This document shows, in pieces, positions 9,802-18,721 of a DNA stretch of 64,000 nucleotides. The notes below the pieces were generated by a model. The model was given only the letters and a program-made list of their open reading frames with translations, was not told the origin of the DNA and did not search any database. Each line of letters starts with the position of its first letter. Position 1 is the stretch's first letter. The position numbers and the translations under genes are program-made. Source of the stretch: Paenibacillus sp. NAIST15-1 (GTDB taxonomy: Bacteria > Bacillota > Bacilli > Paenibacillales > Paenibacillaceae); assembly GCF_001894745.1 (NCBI RefSeq), contig NZ_BBYF01000011.1:142097-206096 (forward strand), in the 5' to 3' direction.

Positions 9802-10887
9802 GTGAACGTATTTCCGCATCTTACTTATCACCGAACACGGGACTGGGCTGCCGGAGCCGCTCTTAACCTTCAACAGTTTCAAGAAATGTATCGTGTGCTT
9901 TACCCGGCAGAAACGATTATTCTTCCTCCTCCCAAAGGAGTAGACACGCCTCGATGGGGATCTATATGTCACTTTGATGAAGCATTCGTGGCCGTTATAC
10001 CAGGGGGAAGGGTCATGACTGGGAGCGGTCATGTGGTAACGCCTGACCACCGCCGGCTTCAAGACGTAGAACTCCCCCCTTATCCTTACCCGTTCAATGA
10101 GCTTCCTGAGCCGCAATATACATCAGAAACTGTTGCCACATTAATGTGGGGCTATAATGTTCCCGGAACTGCATATCACCAAGCTATTTTCGGGCACTGG
10201 TTTTTTGATTATTTGCCCCGCATTCATTTGCTGGAGCAGAGTGGAATTGCTATCGACAAATATTTGGTTGGTCAACTGACACATTCTTTCCAATATGAAT
10301 CGCTGCAAATGCTCGGCTTTCCGATGGAAAAGTTAATACAGGTTGACCGTAACGATTTCCATTTGGTCGCCAACAAGCTGGTCGTGCCGGCCGTACCATT
10401 CCTTATTGGCGGATGTCCGAGCTGGGCCAGTCAATACATTCGCACCCGTCTGAAAAATGCTTCCATTGCTCCTCGTCCTGGCTATGAGCGAATCTACGTT
10501 AGCCGCCAAGATGCGTTCGTTCGACACGTCATTAATGAAGAAGAAGTCATGCAAGTTTTGGCCGAGAAGGGCTTCGTCCGCATTTTGCTTACACCGCTGT
10601 CCACGGCCGAAAAGATTGCAATTTATTCGTCAGCGCAAGTTATCGTTGCGCCGTTCGGAAGCGGGAGCATTAACACCGTGTTCTGCAATCCAGGCTCTAC
10701 ATTGATCGAACTGACGCCGTTAACAGTTATGGATAGTTACTTTTGGAAAATTAGCAATTATGCAGGTATGAATTACTATGAGGTTCTATGTAATATCGAG
10801 CAGCCGCCAAAGCCACTTGCTGGCTTTGATAACCTGATCGTCGACATCGACAAGCTGAAGCGCGTCCTTCATATGGCAGGCATTTAG
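9802..10887 (+). CDS. Glycosyltransferase family 61 (DUF563) protein
   Basis: Putative glycosyltransferase of 361 residues with a GTG start seven bases after AAAGGAGGG. The C-terminal half carries the family pattern: YISRQDAFVRHVINEEEV, then a Rossmann-like stretch ending in VIVAPFGSGSINTVFCNPGSTLIEL. Known GT61 enzymes move xylose or GlcNAc in eukaryotes; bacterial members are found in cell-surface glycan loci. Here it stands alone, with 200 bp of non-coding sequence upstream and no other glycan gene nearby, so acceptor and donor are unknown. Confidence 0.82.
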   Translation: MNVFPHLTYHRTRDWAAGAALNLQQFQEMYRVLYPAETIILPPPKGVDTPRWGSICHFDEAFVAVIPGGRVMTGSGHVVTPDHRRLQDVELPPYPYPFNELPEPQYTSETVATLMWGYNVPGTAYHQAIFGHWFFDYLPRIHLLEQSGIAIDKYLVGQLTHSFQYESLQMLGFPMEKLIQVDRNDFHLVANKLVVPAVPFLIGGCPSWASQYIRTRLKNASIAPRPGYERIYVSRQDAFVRHVINEEEVMQVLAEKGFVRILLTPLSTAEKIAIYSSAQVIVAPFGSGSINTVFCNPGSTLIELTPLTVMDSYFWKISNYAGMNYYEVLCNIEQPPKPLAGFDNLIVDIDKLKRVLHMAGI

Positions 10888-11108
10888 TTGTGCCTGCCAT
10901 ATGTAGCGATTAGCACAGGGCTATGCAAGGACACGCCGCTTGCTGGCTGTATCTTCCGGTACATGCAAATGTGAACGACTCGCATCCTCTCTCATCCGCC
11001 TGATGATGACCAAATGATAGGTATCCGCATAGTATGAAGCACATAATTCGAAGAGCTTCCACGCTTCCGAAACCTATGTTAACGCTTACATTATGGGAGG
11101 CGATTCCA

Positions 11109-12515
11109 TTGGTCGTTACACTCGTCGGGATACACTGGGTGTATCTGCTGTTCATTGGGTTAATTATTGGCTTCCTCGTCATGCGGAGAGATACGACTAT
11201 TGTATGTATGGCGGGGATATTCCTGCTCGGCTTGCTGGCAACTTCCTCGGTCAGTTCAGCGGTCAGCGGTATATTTACCAGCTTTATTTATGCCATTAAG
11301 GAGTTGCTTGGCACCATTCTCATCATCTCGATTATTGTCGCGATGAGCCGTGTGCTGCTCGCGTCCGGCATTAATGAAACGATGGTATCTCCATTCACCA
11401 AGCTAATGCGCGGTCCCACGATGGCCTATTGGACACTTGGGATTGTTATGGTCGTCATCAGCACCTTCTTCTGGCCGTCGCCAGGTGTCGCTCTTATTGG
11501 TGCAGTGCTGCTGCCAGCAGCAATTCGCGTAGGGCTGCCTCCTCTTGCTGTTGCGATGGCTATGAATTTATTCGGACATGGTATCGCATTGTCAGGCGAC
11601 TTCGTCATTCAGGGCGCACCAAAGCTTACCGCGGATGCAGCCGGATTGCCCGTTAAGAGCGTGCTGGAAGCCAGCATCCCGCTTGTACTGGTCATGGGTG
11701 TCGTCACCACGGTCGTAGCGTTCTGGATGATGCGCCGCGATATGGGGCGTGGTCTTCTGACCATGAGTACCGGTCTTGCCAAAAATGACGACCGCAGCAG
11801 CTTCCATGTGACTCGTATTCCCTTACCTCCCGTTGCCAAAACAACTCTAGCCATTGTCATTCCCCTGCTCTTCGCCATCGACGTCATCATGCTGTTCAAG
11901 TTGAATCTTCAGGGTGGAGAAGCAACGGCGCTTATCGGCGGAACCGCTGCAATCATACTCATCGTCGTTACTCTGCTCACCCATCGCAAGCAAGCACTTG
12001 AACAGACAACCAGCTACCTCGTGGACGGCTTTCTATTTGGGTTCAAAGTATTCGGCCCTGTCATTCCAATCGCCGCATTTTTCTATTTAGGAGATTCTGC
12101 CTTCTTCGAAATCTTCGGCAAAACTCTGCCCGCGGCATCGCATGGGATTGTGAATGATCTAGGGTTGGCGCTTGCACACAGCGTTCCACTCCACCCTGCC
12201 ATCGGTGCAATTACCCTCACCATTGTAGGAGCTATTACAGGATTGGATGGGTCAGGATTCTCCGGCATCTCGCTTGCCGGCTCCATAGCGTCCCTGTTCG
12301 GGGCCACCATTGGCGGAGGGACAGATACCCTGACTGCACTCGGTCAAGTTGCCGCCATATGGGTCGGAGGGGGAACGCTAATCCCATGGGCGCTCATACC
12401 AGCAGCAGCAATTTGTGGCGTCAGCCCGTTCGAGCTGGCACGCCGCAACCTTGTTCCGGTGATCATCGGCTTAACCGTCACGACACTCGTCGCAATGCTG
12501 CTGCTTCTTTTGTAA
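11109..12515 (+). CDS. Integral membrane permease (GntP/DcuC-like ion transporter fold)
   Basis: Polytopic membrane protein with about 11-12 hydrophobic segments. I place the start at TTG 11109, with GGGAGG (11095-11100) eight bases upstream, giving 468 residues; an ATG at 11034 in the same frame would add 25 residues but has no ribosome site. The stretch AMNLFGHGIALSGDFVIQGAPK, split by a helix break, and the late GLDGSGFSGISLAGSIASLFG repeat resemble the re-entrant loops of the ion transporter superfamily (gluconate, C4-dicarboxylate). The substrate is not evident. The gene has a strong terminator and no partner. The 220-bp gap before it contains no other feature I can support. Confidence 0.72.
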   Translation: MVVTLVGIHWVYLLFIGLIIGFLVMRRDTTIVCMAGIFLLGLLATSSVSSAVSGIFTSFIYAIKELLGTILIISIIVAMSRVLLASGINETMVSPFTKLMRGPTMAYWTLGIVMVVISTFFWPSPGVALIGAVLLPAAIRVGLPPLAVAMAMNLFGHGIALSGDFVIQGAPKLTADAAGLPVKSVLEASIPLVLVMGVVTTVVAFWMMRRDMGRGLLTMSTGLAKNDDRSSFHVTRIPLPPVAKTTLAIVIPLLFAIDVIMLFKLNLQGGEATALIGGTAAIILIVVTLLTHRKQALEQTTSYLVDGFLFGFKVFGPVIPIAAFFYLGDSAFFEIFGKTLPAASHGIVNDLGLALAHSVPLHPAIGAITLTIVGAITGLDGSGFSGISLAGSIASLFGATIGGGTDTLTALGQVAAIWVGGGTLIPWALIPAAAICGVSPFELARRNLVPVIIGLTVTTLVAMLLLLL

Positions 12516-12516
12516 C

Positions 12517-12568
12517 AACAAGTCCCACCTGCTCGCTGCTTTGCAACAGGTGGGACTTGTTTTGTTTA
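12517..12568 (+). terminator. Terminator after the permease gene
   Basis: AACAAGTCCCACCTG (12517-12531) pairs perfectly with CAGGTGGGACTTGTT (12547-12561), followed by TTTGTTT. A 15-bp stem, starting just after the stop codon. Confidence 0.92.
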
Positions 12569-12704
12569 AACCATCATTATCATTGTTACCCTTACACCTT
12601 CTCAACGTGTATCAACATGCCTGACAGCTGACAGATTTCCTTTTAGTCCTCATCACTAGTGTTTGTTATCCTTCAGAGCCATCATTTTAGTATTTGTTAT
12701 CACT

Positions 12705-13430
12705 TTAGTGTTTGCCATCATTTTTTTGCTTATCATCGCTTTTGTGCTTGTCGTCCCCATTATTGCCATGATCCATTGGTTTGTTCATGCTTCCATTGTG
12801 CATGCCGCCGTTTTTCATTTTCTCTTTTCTCTTCAAATAACGTTGGTGGGAGATTTCATCAATTTCCTTCCACGATGCTTCCTTGCCCTTCAGGGCTTGA
12901 TTGTCCGACACGAACTTCTGCGCTGCATCCTGCGTAGCGAACAACGCGTAGCCATATTTCATCGGTGTCTTAATATCCGCCTTTACCGGAGTTGAATCCT
13001 TTGCTGTCACCCATTCTAATGTACTATAATCTCTCACCCAGGATGCAGCCGGCTTCTCTTTCATATCTCGCTCATAATTCAATAAGCAGCCGACATCGTC
13101 AAAATAGAGATGCTGACCATCTGCTGTCTGCATTTGCGCTGTAAACATCCCCATATCTTCTTCTCTCAAATAGATTTTCATTTGGCAAAAGGCGCATAAG
13201 TCCTCATGGGTTGGCTCCTCCGCATGTGCTGCAGCCAGCTCCTGCTTAGATTGTGCCTTATTCTGAGTCGTTTGGCTTACTTGTTCCTTCCCCGTATTCG
13301 AAGCCGCTGCTTCCTCAACCGGCGCCACAGCTTGTCCGCCCTTCTCTCCCGCATGATCTGCACCGCTACATCCTGCAAGAATACTCAGCATCATGATCGA
13401 ACAAATAAAAATAGCTAACCCCTTTTTCAT
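12705..13430 (-). CDS. nosL: NosL-type copper-binding lipoprotein with His/Lys/Asp-rich tail
   Basis: Lipoprotein of 241 residues; ATG chosen for the GGAGGG site six bases before it. The signal peptide ends in a LAGC lipobox (C21). A polar linker (22-75) leads to the NosL domain with C79-x-x-C82-x-M84, the motif that binds Cu(I) in NosL, and the later YFDDVGCLL. NosL is the outer copper chaperone for the CuZ site of nitrous oxide reductase. The last 45 residues are a tail rich in His, Lys, Asp, Asn and Met, which looks like a second metal-binding sponge. Divergent from the propeller gene; a second, shorter NosL is encoded at 18263-18721. No nosZ is in the window. Confidence 0.85.
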   Translation of the reverse strand: MKKGLAIFICSIMMLSILAGCSGADHAGEKGGQAVAPVEEAAASNTGKEQVSQTTQNKAQSKQELAAAHAEEPTHEDLCAFCQMKIYLREEDMGMFTAQMQTADGQHLYFDDVGCLLNYERDMKEKPAASWVRDYSTLEWVTAKDSTPVKADIKTPMKYGYALFATQDAAQKFVSDNQALKGKEASWKEIDEISHQRYLKRKEKMKNGGMHNGSMNKPMDHGNNGDDKHKSDDKQKNDGKH

Positions 13431-13481
13431 ATAACACCCTCCACGATGGAATTCATTTACAGAACAAATGCTAGCAAGCAA

Positions 13482-13498
13482 TTGTGAGGAGATTGTGA
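13482..13498. promoter_or_regulatory. Tandem TTGTGA direct repeat, 11-bp period
   Basis: TTGTGA occurs at 13482-13487 and again at 13493-13498, one helical turn apart, in the divergent region between nosL and the propeller gene. Direct repeats with 10-11 bp period are typical of OmpR-family binding sites, and TTGTGAA is close to the ResD box of Bacillus. A TATAAT-like -10 for the propeller gene lies near 13597. Assignment to the regulator at 14647 is inference. Confidence 0.45.
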
Positions 13499-13641
13499 AG
13501 GAAGTGAAATGAATTGTTGAACTTTATGTTGCAATTTTCCAAAAAGAAGTACAAAACTTCATAGATTTGATCAGATTTTGTGTCTAAAGCCGCTATAATG
13601 TTGCTATATTCCATTTTTTGAATAACAGGAGGAAGCGCCTT

Positions 13642-14628
13642 ATGCGCCTTGCACCTTTCTTACGCACACTTTTGCCTTTGTTTGTTCTGCTCACTCTTGC
13701 TTTTGTTCTTACCGGGTGCGGCAAAAATGATTTCCAGCCTATAGAGCAGCAGCCTATTATCGTCAGCGTCAATGTGAAGGACCATAGTCTCTCTTTCCTT
13801 GATCCTGTCCGCAATAAGGTATCGGCGGCATGGCAGCTCGATTTCCCGCTTAGCGGCGCCCTATTCCTTGCGAAGGACCAATTGCTCGTCTACGGCAAGC
13901 AGGCGGACAAAGCGCTCATTTATCAATTGTCTACAGGAAAGCAGATCGAGACGTGGGACATAGGCAAAGGAGCGGCCAATGCGCTGCTGTCCCATTCGAA
14001 GCAATTTGTCTATTTTGTTGATCAGCATCATAAATCGATTCGCGCTTTCCGGCTGGACGGCACGCTTCAGTACGAGGTTGCTGTAGGCAAGCAGCCGTTG
14101 CATATGTATGAGGCGAAGGACGGGAGCAAGCTGTACGTCATCAATTTCGACGATACGACGATGTCCATTATAGATACTCAATCGCAACAAGTTGTACAAA
14201 CATTCGGCATTAACGAATCTTCGGCTGGCGGTCTGCTGTTGGATGATCGGCGTGAGCTGTGGGTTGGCGGTCACGGAAGCGGAGCTGAAGTCGAGTCGGA
14301 CATCCATGTGTACAACATGGATACCGGGTCGCTTATTCGGCGCATCCCAGCTCCTTATATGCCCGTAAGCTTTGCACAGACGGATACAGGCATATTCGCA
14401 CTGAGTCACGGTTCCAGCACGCTTCGCAAGTTCGCGCGGAATACCGGCGCAGAGCTTGGCACGATCAAAATTGGCGCCAACCCATTCGAGATGAAGGAAA
14501 TTGGCGGAAATCTATACATCGCTAGTTATGATAGCAATGAGATCTATGTCATTGATCCCAACTCACTCACCGTCAGCTCAATCATCCCTGTGGGCCAAGG
14601 CCCATTCCAGATTACGTCCAACTCATAA
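13642..14628 (+). CDS. YncE-like beta-propeller lipoprotein of the nos-like island
   Basis: Surface lipoprotein of 328 residues. ATG 13642 is chosen for the AGGAGG site eight bases upstream. Residues 1-26 are a signal peptide with lipobox LTGC (C26). The rest is made of repeats of about 40 residues of the YVTN type (for example GSKLYVINFDDTTMSIIDT, GGNLYIASYDSNEIYVIDP), giving a probable seven-bladed propeller. It contains eight histidines, including a QHHK pair. The N-terminal domain of nitrous oxide reductase is also a seven-bladed propeller that holds CuZ through histidines, but no cupredoxin (CuA) domain follows here. Its role is not known; it precedes the two-component genes by 18 bp and is probably in their operon. 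Confidence 0.8.
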   Translation: MRLAPFLRTLLPLFVLLTLAFVLTGCGKNDFQPIEQQPIIVSVNVKDHSLSFLDPVRNKVSAAWQLDFPLSGALFLAKDQLLVYGKQADKALIYQLSTGKQIETWDIGKGAANALLSHSKQFVYFVDQHHKSIRAFRLDGTLQYEVAVGKQPLHMYEAKDGSKLYVINFDDTTMSIIDTQSQQVVQTFGINESSAGGLLLDDRRELWVGGHGSGAEVESDIHVYNMDTGSLIRRIPAPYMPVSFAQTDTGIFALSHGSSTLRKFARNTGAELGTIKIGANPFEMKEIGGNLYIASYDSNEIYVIDPNSLTVSSIIPVGQGPFQITSNS

Positions 14629-14646
14629 GCGCAAGGAGGAGCAAGC

Positions 14647-15324
14647 ATGAACCAGTCTCGATTGCTCATTATCGATGATGAAGAAGATATGAGAGCACTC
14701 GTGCATATGTATTTGAAAAGCTCTGGATTCGAGGTGTACCAAGCCGCGAATGGCGAGGAAGCGCTAGAGATTCTGTCTGCCATGTCCATCGATCTAATTG
14801 TTGCCGATGTCATGATGCCAGTTCTGGATGGCTTCACGCTCTGTCTGAACATACGCCAGTCCTCTAACGTGCCAATCGTCTTCTTAACGGCAAGAGGAGA
14901 AGAATGGGATCGTGTCTATGGCCTGAAAATCGGTGCCGACGATTATATTGTGAAGCCGTTCAGTCCAAGCGAGCTGATCGCCCGCATCGACGCGGTTCTG
15001 CGCAGGGTTAATCGAGAATCTGCAGCAGACAAAACGGTTCAGCTATACGGCCAAATCGAGATCAATGAACGAGGTAGAACGGTCAAGGTATGCGGCAAGC
15101 CCTTAGCTCTCACCTTGAAGGAATTCGAGCTTCTCCTCTTCTTATGCCGCCACCGCGGACAAGCACTCAGCCGCGAGCAGCTTCTGGAGCACGTGTGGGG
15201 TATCGACTACGAGGGCAGTGTTAGAACTGTAGATACACATATCAAAACACTGCGCATTAAGCTCGGCAATGTGGGTGAATTCATTCAAACGATGTGGGGC
15301 ATCGGATATAAACTTGAGGTGTAA
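14647..15324 (+). CDS. OmpR-family response regulator of the nos-like island
   Basis: Response regulator of 225 residues: receiver with D10-D11, phosphoacceptor D54, T81 and K103, then a PhoB-type winged helix ending QTMWGIGYKLEV. Start is supported by AAGGAGG seven bases upstream. It lies between the propeller lipoprotein and the cognate kinase (5-bp gap) in one transcription unit that probably runs through to nosF. This placement suggests it controls the island itself; TTGTGA-type motifs in the upstream regions are candidate sites. Confidence 0.95.
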   Translation: MNQSRLLIIDDEEDMRALVHMYLKSSGFEVYQAANGEEALEILSAMSIDLIVADVMMPVLDGFTLCLNIRQSSNVPIVFLTARGEEWDRVYGLKIGADDYIVKPFSPSELIARIDAVLRRVNRESAADKTVQLYGQIEINERGRTVKVCGKPLALTLKEFELLLFLCRHRGQALSREQLLEHVWGIDYEGSVRTVDTHIKTLRIKLGNVGEFIQTMWGIGYKLEV

Positions 15325-15329
15325 ATGGC

Positions 15330-16733
15330 ATGAAGCAGCTAACCTTAGCACAGAAAATGTGGCTTATCGTGTGCGCGGCGATTATCGGAACTGTGTCTTT
15401 TTCGTATGCGCTCACTCACTATTTCTATGAAAAATACTATGTCGAAAAGGTAGATGAAGGACTGCGGCTGGAAGGGCTTCGCCTTGCAAGCAACTATAGC
15501 GGTGGAGAGGTCACCGCCAAGCTGCGCGATCAGATCGATTGGTACAACAAGATGTCTGACTCGGAGGTGTTTCTTGTCACGAACCCGCGCGAGTTAAGCG
15601 CCTGCCTTCCCTTCGAAGTTGAATACGACTCCCTCATCAGCGAGCAGGATCGCCAGCAGCTCCTTCAGGGCAACCCCGTCACCAAGTCCGGGTTCGAGGA
15701 ACGATTCGGCCGCACGATTCTATCTGTCAGCATCCCGCTGCTGGACGACAATCGCTTGCAAGGCATCTTATTTCTGTACATCCCGCTTGCAACCATTATG
15801 GAGATGAACAAGGAACTGACCAGCATTTTCATTCCGATCACCTTATGCTTCGTGTTCCTGTCCCTTGTGCTGGGCAGAACATTAATCAACCGCATCACGC
15901 AGCCCCTTCGACGCTTGGAGTCCGCTGCCCATGAGATGGCACATGGCAATTATGCGGAACGTGTTCCGATTACAACACATGATGAAATCGGCAAGGTGGG
16001 ACAAGCCTTCAATCAGATGGCATGTGCCGTTGCCGAGGAGGATAAGCGCAAAAAAGAATTTCTCGCGAACGTGTCCCATGAGCTGCGGACCCCTATCAGC
16101 TATGTGAAGGGATACAGCGAAGCGATTCTGGATGGGGTTGTTGAATCTGAACAAGATCAGCGAAGCTATATCAGCCTGATCCACCGCGAGGCCGGCCGCA
16201 TGCAGCGGCTAGTTCATGATCTGCTAGAGCTGGCCAAGCTGGAGAACAATGCCTATCCGCTTGCCATCACCCATCTGGTGTATGCTCAGCTTATTGAGGA
16301 CGTGCTGATGACATACAGACACATACTTGTCCAGCAGCAAATTGCATTGGCGATCGATCTTGATCCCGAGCTTATTATTGAAGCCGATCAAAATCGAATC
16401 GAACAGGTGCTCCATAACCTGCTGGACAATGCCATAAGGTATACGCCGGAACAGGGAACGATCAGCGTCGAATTGCGCGCAACCTCGGACACCCATTGTG
16501 AGCTGAGCATCAGCGATACCGGCATCGGCATTGCCCCTGAGCATCTTCCCCATATAACCGAGCCGTTCTATCGAGCCAATAAGGCGCGAACCCGCAAGGA
16601 TGGTGGAACAGGGTTGGGGCTTGCCATTGTGTCCAATATTGTTGCTATGCATGGCGGAACGCTGACCTTTCACAGCATCGAGAATGAGGGGACGACTGTG
16701 ACGATTGCGCTGCCGCGATACAGAGAGACATAA
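15330..16733 (+). CDS. Membrane sensor histidine kinase of the nos-like island
   Basis: Sensor kinase of 467 residues. TM1 about 9-30, an extracytoplasmic sensor of roughly 120 residues, TM2 about 162-182, then HAMP (RRLESAAHEMAHGNYAERV), HisKA with phospho-accepting H250 in NVSHELRTPISY, and an HATPase domain with NLLDNAIRYTP, DTGIGIAPEHL and GGTGLGLAIVSNIV. The sensor region has one Cys and no Cys/His cluster, so metal sensing is not apparent. Cognate to the regulator just upstream. Likely signals for a nos-like system would be oxygen limitation, nitrogen oxides or copper; the sequence does not decide. Confidence 0.95.
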   Translation: MKQLTLAQKMWLIVCAAIIGTVSFSYALTHYFYEKYYVEKVDEGLRLEGLRLASNYSGGEVTAKLRDQIDWYNKMSDSEVFLVTNPRELSACLPFEVEYDSLISEQDRQQLLQGNPVTKSGFEERFGRTILSVSIPLLDDNRLQGILFLYIPLATIMEMNKELTSIFIPITLCFVFLSLVLGRTLINRITQPLRRLESAAHEMAHGNYAERVPITTHDEIGKVGQAFNQMACAVAEEDKRKKEFLANVSHELRTPISYVKGYSEAILDGVVESEQDQRSYISLIHREAGRMQRLVHDLLELAKLENNAYPLAITHLVYAQLIEDVLMTYRHILVQQQIALAIDLDPELIIEADQNRIEQVLHNLLDNAIRYTPEQGTISVELRATSDTHCELSISDTGIGIAPEHLPHITEPFYRANKARTRKDGGTGLGLAIVSNIVAMHGGTLTFHSIENEGTTVTIALPRYRET

Positions 16734-16780
16734 AAACTTGCGGGTTGTCATGCTCCGTTCACACATTCTTTCATCTTTGC

Positions 16781-16792
16781 ACACAATTGTGT
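16781..16792. promoter_or_regulatory. Perfect palindrome ACACAATTGTGT before nosD
   Basis: A 12-bp perfect palindrome in the 81-bp gap between the kinase and nosD. Its core CAATTGTG recurs at 13479-13487 and just inside the nosD coding start (near 16839), all within this island. It may be an operator or part of an internal promoter. Confidence 0.4.
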
Positions 16793-16814
16793 CGTAATGT
16801 AGGAGCCAAAGAAA

Positions 16815-18266
16815 ATGAAAATGGGGACAGGATGGTGGCCAATTGTGACCAATTGCAGACAAGTCAACAGAAAAATGCTGCTGGCCGCTCTAGCTTTGCT
16901 ATTGTCTCTCCTCACCTGCTTCCCAGGTACAAGCAAGCTGCATGCCGCCAACGCTAATGGGAAGGCGTTCATCGTTCGTGCCGGAGATTCGATCCAGAAG
17001 GCCATTAATGAGGCTAAAGTAGGCGCAACCATTACCGTACAAGAAGGCAGCTATCATGAACAGCTTGTCATTGATAAGCCACTGAAGCTCCAAGCTGCAG
17101 GCAGTGCTAAGGTTACGCTGAACGGCAATAATCAAGGACATGTCGTCACGATTACCGCCCCCGGCGTTTCCCTAACCGGATTTCAGATTATCCAGAGCGG
17201 CAGCAAAAAGCAGGACGCTGGTATTTATATCGCCTCCTCGGACAACTTGATCGTGTCCAATACGCTGTCCCGCGTACAGAATGGCATCTATGTCAACAAA
17301 GGAAGCCGCAATCAGATCGAGAACAATACGATAACGAGCAATAACAGCCGTATCTCTAAGCGAGGCAACGGCGTTCACCTCTTCTATGGCAGTGGTAATG
17401 TTGTACGTGGCAATGACATTTATGATGTTCAGGACGGCATTTACATCGACTTCGCAGCCGACAGTACGCTAAGCAGCAACACGATATCCGATTCACGCTA
17501 CGCCATTCATCTCATGTTCGGTGAAGGAGGTCTCGTATCGGGCAATCAATTCATGTACAACATTAACGGGATGATGGCCATGAGCTCCTCCTCCTTTCGG
17601 ATTGAGCAGAACATCATGCAGAAGCAGCTTGATTATCGCGGCTATGGAGTGTTGCTCTATGACACCGATCGCATCACGATGCGGGGCAACCGCATGATGT
17701 ACAACAGCAACGGTCTCGCACTGGAGGATGCGAGAGACAGCATCATTACAGACAATGTCATCTCGGGCAATCATCTTGGCCTTAGTCTGCTGAAGGGCAA
17801 TACCGGAACTACCATATCGGGGAACCAGTTCATCGGCAATGTCGTGCAAGCACGTAGCTTGGATGCGAAGCAGGCCATTGATGACGGCACATCGGGCAAT
17901 TATTGGGACGACTACTCTTCCTTCGATATTACCGGCGACGGCATCGGGGAACTACCTTACTACGCAGGCTCCATCTATGACAAGCTGCTGCCGAAGCAGC
18001 CGCAGCTGCAATTCTACTTCGAGAGCCCTGCCATACAGCTATGGAATGCAGTTAATCGCATGCTGCCTTCCGCTAACGCAACGAGCGGAGCAGATCGGTT
18101 CCCGCTTACGCAGCAGCCCACCCTTCAACCACTTGTAGATGATCCTGCACAATCAGTCCTAGAAGCGGAACATCCTACAGACAATCGCCATCTTGTCGGC
18201 ATCGCAGGATGCTTGTTCCTAATTGGCGGCATATTCATTCTTGCACAAGGGAGGATTCAGAAATGA
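16815..18266 (+). CDS. nosD: NosD-like right-handed beta-helix protein
   Basis: Exported protein of 483 residues. TAGGAG lies nine bases before the ATG; a signal peptide follows (about 20-45). The main body (about 50-370) is a parallel beta-helix of NosD/CASH repeats rich in GN..I..N patterns, ending in the family mark GNYWDDYSSFDITGDGIGELPY. A C-terminal hydrophobic segment (about 458-478) would anchor it in the membrane. NosD works with the NosFY transporter in assembling the CuZ [4Cu:2S] centre of nitrous oxide reductase. Stop and next start overlap as ATGA, so it is coupled with nosL. Without nosZ nearby its client is unknown. Confidence 0.9.
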   Translation: MKMGTGWWPIVTNCRQVNRKMLLAALALLLSLLTCFPGTSKLHAANANGKAFIVRAGDSIQKAINEAKVGATITVQEGSYHEQLVIDKPLKLQAAGSAKVTLNGNNQGHVVTITAPGVSLTGFQIIQSGSKKQDAGIYIASSDNLIVSNTLSRVQNGIYVNKGSRNQIENNTITSNNSRISKRGNGVHLFYGSGNVVRGNDIYDVQDGIYIDFAADSTLSSNTISDSRYAIHLMFGEGGLVSGNQFMYNINGMMAMSSSSFRIEQNIMQKQLDYRGYGVLLYDTDRITMRGNRMMYNSNGLALEDARDSIITDNVISGNHLGLSLLKGNTGTTISGNQFIGNVVQARSLDAKQAIDDGTSGNYWDDYSSFDITGDGIGELPYYAGSIYDKLLPKQPQLQFYFESPAIQLWNAVNRMLPSANATSGADRFPLTQQPTLQPLVDDPAQSVLEAEHPTDNRHLVGIAGCLFLIGGIFILAQGRIQK

Positions 18267-18721
18267 CATGGAGATTCGGAACAGTCGTAGCGGCAGTCGG
18301 CCTCCTGCTTGCCACATCCTGCGGCAAGCCAAGCTATGAGCCGCGCCCGATTAACCCTGATATCGATGTATGCATCATATGCAATATGAGCGTAGCGAAC
18401 GAAGACTACGCAACAGAGGTTGTATTAACGGACGGCAAGATTATGACCTTCGATGATATCGGCTGCATGATGGATTATATCCAATCGTATCACAATGCAG
18501 ACAATCCGATTGCCAAGTCCTATGTATACACCGCAAGCAATTGGGTAGAGCTGGAGCAGGCCTGGTTCGCCTACCACCAAGACTTCTGGACACCAATGGC
18601 GAATGGCGTGCTGGCCTTTCCGAACAAGGAACAAGCAGAGCAATACGTTGCACAAGAGGGCAAAGGAAACGTTCTGTCGTTCTCTGACCTGAAGCAGCAT
18701 AAATGGGACGGTCATCAATGA
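18263..18721 (+). CDS. nosL: NosL-like lipoprotein, second copy
   Basis: Short NosL of 152 residues. The ATG 18263 overlaps the nosD stop and follows GGGAGG. Signal peptide with Cys20 in LATSC as the probable lipidation site (a non-canonical lipobox with Ser before Cys). The copper motif is C37-x-x-C40-x-M42, and FDDIGCMMDYI follows as in the first copy. It lacks the long linker and the charged tail of the copy at 12705-13430. Expected to hand Cu(I) to a periplasmic-side copper enzyme. Coupled by ATGA to nosY. Confidence 0.88.
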   Translation: MTWRFGTVVAAVGLLLATSCGKPSYEPRPINPDIDVCIICNMSVANEDYATEVVLTDGKIMTFDDIGCMMDYIQSYHNADNPIAKSYVYTASNWVELEQAWFAYHQDFWTPMANGVLAFPNKEQAEQYVAQEGKGNVLSFSDLKQHKWDGHQ

